The notes under the pieces are model-generated. The model ran no database searches and was not told where the DNA came from. It worked only from the letters and a program-made list of their open reading frames with translations. Positions 61,738 to 64,000 of a stretch of 64,000 nt of DNA are shown here, piece by piece. The stretch lies in the NCBI RefSeq assembly GCF_003967355.1, contig NZ_BIFH01000024.1, positions 1-64,000 of the forward strand. The letters are read 5' to 3'. Positions within the stretch are counted from its first letter, which is position 1, and the number at the start of each line of letters is the position of its first letter. Position numbers and translations under genes: made by a program. The stretch is from Embleya hyalina. GTDB taxonomy: Bacteria; Actinomycetota; Actinomycetes; Streptomycetales; Streptomycetaceae.

Positions 61738-62534
61738 GGGCGAGCGCCCTGATCCGCGCGGAGGTGCGGCACGGCCGCTCGGTGGTGACCCGGCTGCGCG
61801 GACAGGTGCCACTGGCGCCGCGCGAGGTGGCCGTGCCCGGGCCGATCCCCGAGGTGGTCCTCGTCGGCGGCGCGGCCGGCCCGATCGGCGGCGACGACCT
61901 GGCGGTGCGGGTCGAGGTGGGGCCGGGCGCCGGGTTGCGGATCCGGACCGCCGCCGCCGCGGTGGTGCTGATCGGCGACGGCACCCCGGCCCGGCAGCGG
62001 GTCGACCTGGTGATCGCCGCCGGCGGTGTCCTCGACTGGTCGCCCGAGCCGGTCGTGGTCGCCGCGCGGGCCGCGTTCCACACCGTCGTGCACGCCGAAC
62101 TCGCCGAGGGCGCGCGTTTGTTCGCCCGGGAGACGCTGATCCTGGGCCGGGCCGGCGAACCCTGCGGCGACGTGCTCTCGCGCTGGGACGCGGTGGTGGC
62201 CGGGCGGCCGGTGCTGCGTCAGCAGAGCGGATACGGCCCCGCCGCCCCGCCCGGGTGGCGGGGACCGGCCGGCACCGCCGGCGGAACCGTGGTGGCCGCC
62301 CGGCTGACCCTGCCCGCACCGGCCGAACCGGCGTCGAGCGCCCCCGGGCGCGCGGTGTGCGCGTTGGCCGGGGGCGGCCGGCTGATCACGGTGACCGCGG
62401 CCGACGCGCCGGCCGCCCACGCCGCGCTCGCCGCCGCGACCCGGGCGGATCAGATTTCGAGCGCGACCAGTTCGGACCCGGCCGTACCGAGGAGCAGCAC
62501 CTTGCCGACCCCCGCCGGGGCGGCGGTCAGGTAG
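61734..62534 (+). CDS. ureD: Urease accessory protein UreD (UreH)
   Basis: A 266-aa scaffold that binds urease with UreF and UreG. It opens [20 protein letters not shown] and shows [39 protein letters not shown] and [22 protein letters not shown], consistent with the divergent UreD family. GTG at 61734 overlaps the ureG stop (GTGA). The last 28 codons run through the 3' end of the convergent kinase gene (overlap 62450-62534), so the true C-terminus ([14 protein letters not shown]...) may be non-conserved. It is the last gene of ureABCFGD. Confidence 0.88.
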   Translation: MRASALIRAEVRHGRSVVTRLRGQVPLAPREVAVPGPIPEVVLVGGAAGPIGGDDLAVRVEVGPGAGLRIRTAAAAVVLIGDGTPARQRVDLVIAAGGVLDWSPEPVVVAARAAFHTVVHAELAEGARLFARETLILGRAGEPCGDVLSRWDAVVAGRPVLRQQSGYGPAAPPGWRGPAGTAGGTVVAARLTLPAPAEPASSAPGRAVCALAGGGRLITVTAADAPAAHAALAAATRADQISSATSSDPAVPRSSTLPTPAGAAVR

Positions 62535-64000
62535 GTCGGCAGCCCGTGCCGCCAATGCCGCCCGCCGGTGATCGGGTCGAACGCGTACAGCGCGTCGGTG
62601 CCGCCGGCATAGGCGGTCCCGTTCACCAGGGCCACCGGACTGGGCACCCGCGCGCCGGTGGGCTGCCGCCAGCGCTCCCGGCCGGTGCGGGCGTCGAGCG
62701 CGTACAGCGCGCCGACGTCGGTGGTGTAGACGAGGTTCTCGGTCACCACCGGGACGGTCATGTCCGGGGCGCCCTGGAAACGCCACCGCACCTCGCCGGT
62801 CGACACGCTCAGCGCCACCAGCGTGAAGCCCGACACCACGTAGACCAGATCGCGCATCGCGCGCGCCGGGCGGGCGATCGGCGAGTCGAGCCGGGTCGAC
62901 CACCTCGGCTTCCCGCGATCGTCGCGGATCGCGCCGACCGTACCGTCGCTGTAGGTCAGGTACAGGAAGTCGCCGCCGGTCTCCGCGACGGCCGGCATCA
63001 CCCCGCCGTGTGGCATCCCCTCGCTCCACTGCCAACTCTGCGCGCCCTGGGTCATGTCGATGCCCACCACCCGGTCGTCCCGGGTGCCGACCACCAGGGA
63101 CGAGCCGTACAGCACCGGCGCGCCGAGGATCCGGTCGCCCGCGTGCTGCTGCCACAGCCGCTCGCCGGTGCCCGGATCGAGCGCGGAGACCTGTCCGGCC
63201 ACGCAGGCCAGGAACATCGCGGTGCCGGAGACCACGGGCTGGGACCACACCATCGACTCGGTCCGCGCCGTCCACAGCGCGACCCCGGTCTCGGTGCCGA
63301 CGGCCATCACCACGTTGTCCGTCGTGGTGCAGTAGGCGACGTTGTCGAAGACCTGAAGGGTGGTCACCCGACCCTCCACCGAGCGCCGCCACCGGACCCT
63401 GGGACGCGAGCGACCGTCCCCGGCGTAGCGCGCGAAGGCGACGCCGGCGGAGGTCACGGTGGCCGCGGTGAGCGCGAACCCGCCCCCGACGAGCAGGCGC
63501 CGACGGGTCAGCCCGCGCCCGGTCGGCGGATCCTGCGCGCGTGCCTCCTGCGGTACGTCGGCGCTGTCGTCCACCACCCCCGCGGGCAGCGTCAGCACGG
63601 CCGGCCTCGGGGTGAGCACCCGGTCCACGTCGACCGCCGTCGGGCGCCGCCCGGGATCGGGGTCGAGGCAGCGGCGCAGCAGCGGGCCGAGTTCGCCGCA
63701 GGACGCCCCGCCCCCGGCCAGGGTGATCAGCGTGCCGAAGGCGTACACGTCCTCCGACGGATCGCCGCCGTCGTCGGTGTCGGCGCGGCCGGCGAACCCG
63801 GTCACGCGCGGGCCGTGAGGGGTGAGCAGGACCTGGTCCGCACCGAGCCGGCCGTGCACGAGACCGATCGCGTGCACCCGGGCCAACGCGTCGGCGATAC
63901 CCGCCGCGACCTCGCGTAACGGCCCCTCGGCGAGGGGGCCGTCGTGGTCGAGCACTTCTTCGAGCGTGCGCACCCCGGGCATCGCCCACGCCCCTTCGGG
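62450..64000 (-). CDS. Degenerate Ser/Thr kinase domain fused to a PQQ-type beta-propeller, 5' end beyond the window
   Basis: At least 516 codons are visible; the frame continues past the right edge (EGAWAMPGVRTLEEVL is the kinase hinge region). The kinase C-lobe is clear but its catalytic residues are lost. HRDLKPSN is replaced by GLVHGRLGADQVLL, and DFG by VTGFAGRA. DVYAFGTLI and RCLDPDPGRRPTAVD remain recognisable. A linker with RRRLLVGGGFALTAATVTSAGVAF is a likely membrane anchor. The remaining 330 residues are seven-bladed PQQ/YWTD-like repeats (ETGVALWTA, GTGERLWQQH, STGEVRWRF, RTGRERWRQP, ITGGRHWRH), probably extracellular. It looks like a receptor-like pseudokinase. The 3' end overlaps ureD by 85 bp. 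Confidence 0.85.
   Translation of the reverse strand, partial: PEGAWAMPGVRTLEEVLDHDGPLAEGPLREVAAGIADALARVHAIGLVHGRLGADQVLLTPHGPRVTGFAGRADTDDGGDPSEDVYAFGTLITLAGGGASCGELGPLLRRCLDPDPGRRPTAVDVDRVLTPRPAVLTLPAGVVDDSADVPQEARAQDPPTGRGLTRRRLLVGGGFALTAATVTSAGVAFARYAGDGRSRPRVRWRRSVEGRVTTLQVFDNVAYCTTTDNVVMAVGTETGVALWTARTESMVWSQPVVSGTAMFLACVAGQVSALDPGTGERLWQQHAGDRILGAPVLYGSSLVVGTRDDRVVGIDMTQGAQSWQWSEGMPHGGVMPAVAETGGDFLYLTYSDGTVGAIRDDRGKPRWSTRLDSPIARPARAMRDLVYVVSGFTLVALSVSTGEVRWRFQGAPDMTVPVVTENLVYTTDVGALYALDARTGRERWRQPTGARVPSPVALVNGTAYAGGTDALYAFDPITGGRHWRHGLPTYLTAAPAGVGKVLLLGTAGSELVALEI

Overview
The window is chromosomal DNA from a very GC-rich actinomycete, most likely a member of the Streptomycetaceae (Streptomyces, Kitasatospora, Embleya or Yinghuangia type). 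The basis is the strong GC bias at third codon positions, frequent GTG/TTG starts, GTGA/ATGA stop-start overlaps, and runs of genes familiar from streptomycete chromosomes: hemE - DUF3000 - LuxR-type regulator - RNase D; hemG - hemQ - TIGR04222/DUF692; murC - msrB; treX-treY-treZ; sir-cysH-cysD-cysN-ssu; ureABCFGD. No rRNA, tRNA, IS element, prophage or CRISPR array was recognised.

Layout. 1-0.9 kb: the 5' part of an FTR1/EfeU iron permease with an IdeR/DmdR-type iron box just upstream. 1-4 kb: RNase D, an atypical response regulator and a DUF3000 protein, all leftward. 4.1-8.0 kb: hemE, hemG(cgoX) and hemQ rightward, the late steps of the coproporphyrin-dependent haem pathway; a 0.57 kb low-complexity G/T-rich tract separates hemE from hemG. 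8.1-10.8 kb: a compact leftward operon of a TIGR04222 membrane protein with a Cys-bearing tail, a DUF692/MNIO-family iron oxidase, a small partner protein and a membrane-anchored His/Ser/Cys-repeat protein. This is the best candidate here for an undescribed peptide-modifying or metal-handling system. 10.9-17.0 kb: msrB, murC, a stress-protein-like gene, a RibD-C-like reductase, zapE and a PPK2 kinase with a histone-H1-like Lys/Ala-rich N-terminal half. 17.1-23.4 kb: treX/glgX-treY-treZ, converting glycogen to trehalose.

23.5-26.4 kb: a 67-aa Cys protein, a HEPN-domain protein and an APH-fold kinase. 26.4-35.5 kb: a nine-gene leftward assimilatory sulfur operon (sulfite reductase, zinc-ribbon protein, APS reductase, cysD, cysN, a sulfonate-type ABC transporter, sirohydrochlorin chelatase), preceded by a 27-aa leader peptide and lacking cysC. 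35.7-44.4 kb: a MarR-like regulator, a YihY/BrkB membrane protein, RsgA, an unusual Gly/Cys-extended YidD, a glutaryl-CoA dehydrogenase-like enzyme, a RsbW-like ATPase, ArfB and an S9 peptidase.

44.4-57.5 kb is the accessory part: a 1635-aa secreted FG-GAP/LGFP repeat protein diverges from a 2368-aa RHS polymorphic toxin that carries a self-cleaving Hint domain and a short unrecognised C-terminal toxin, followed by a probable immunity gene. The toxin tip and immunity gene are visibly lower in GC than the flanks. 57.8-62.5 kb is a complete ureABCFGD urease operon. It converges on, and overlaps, a 5'-truncated gene for a degenerate Ser/Thr kinase fused to a PQQ-type beta-propeller, which runs off the right edge.
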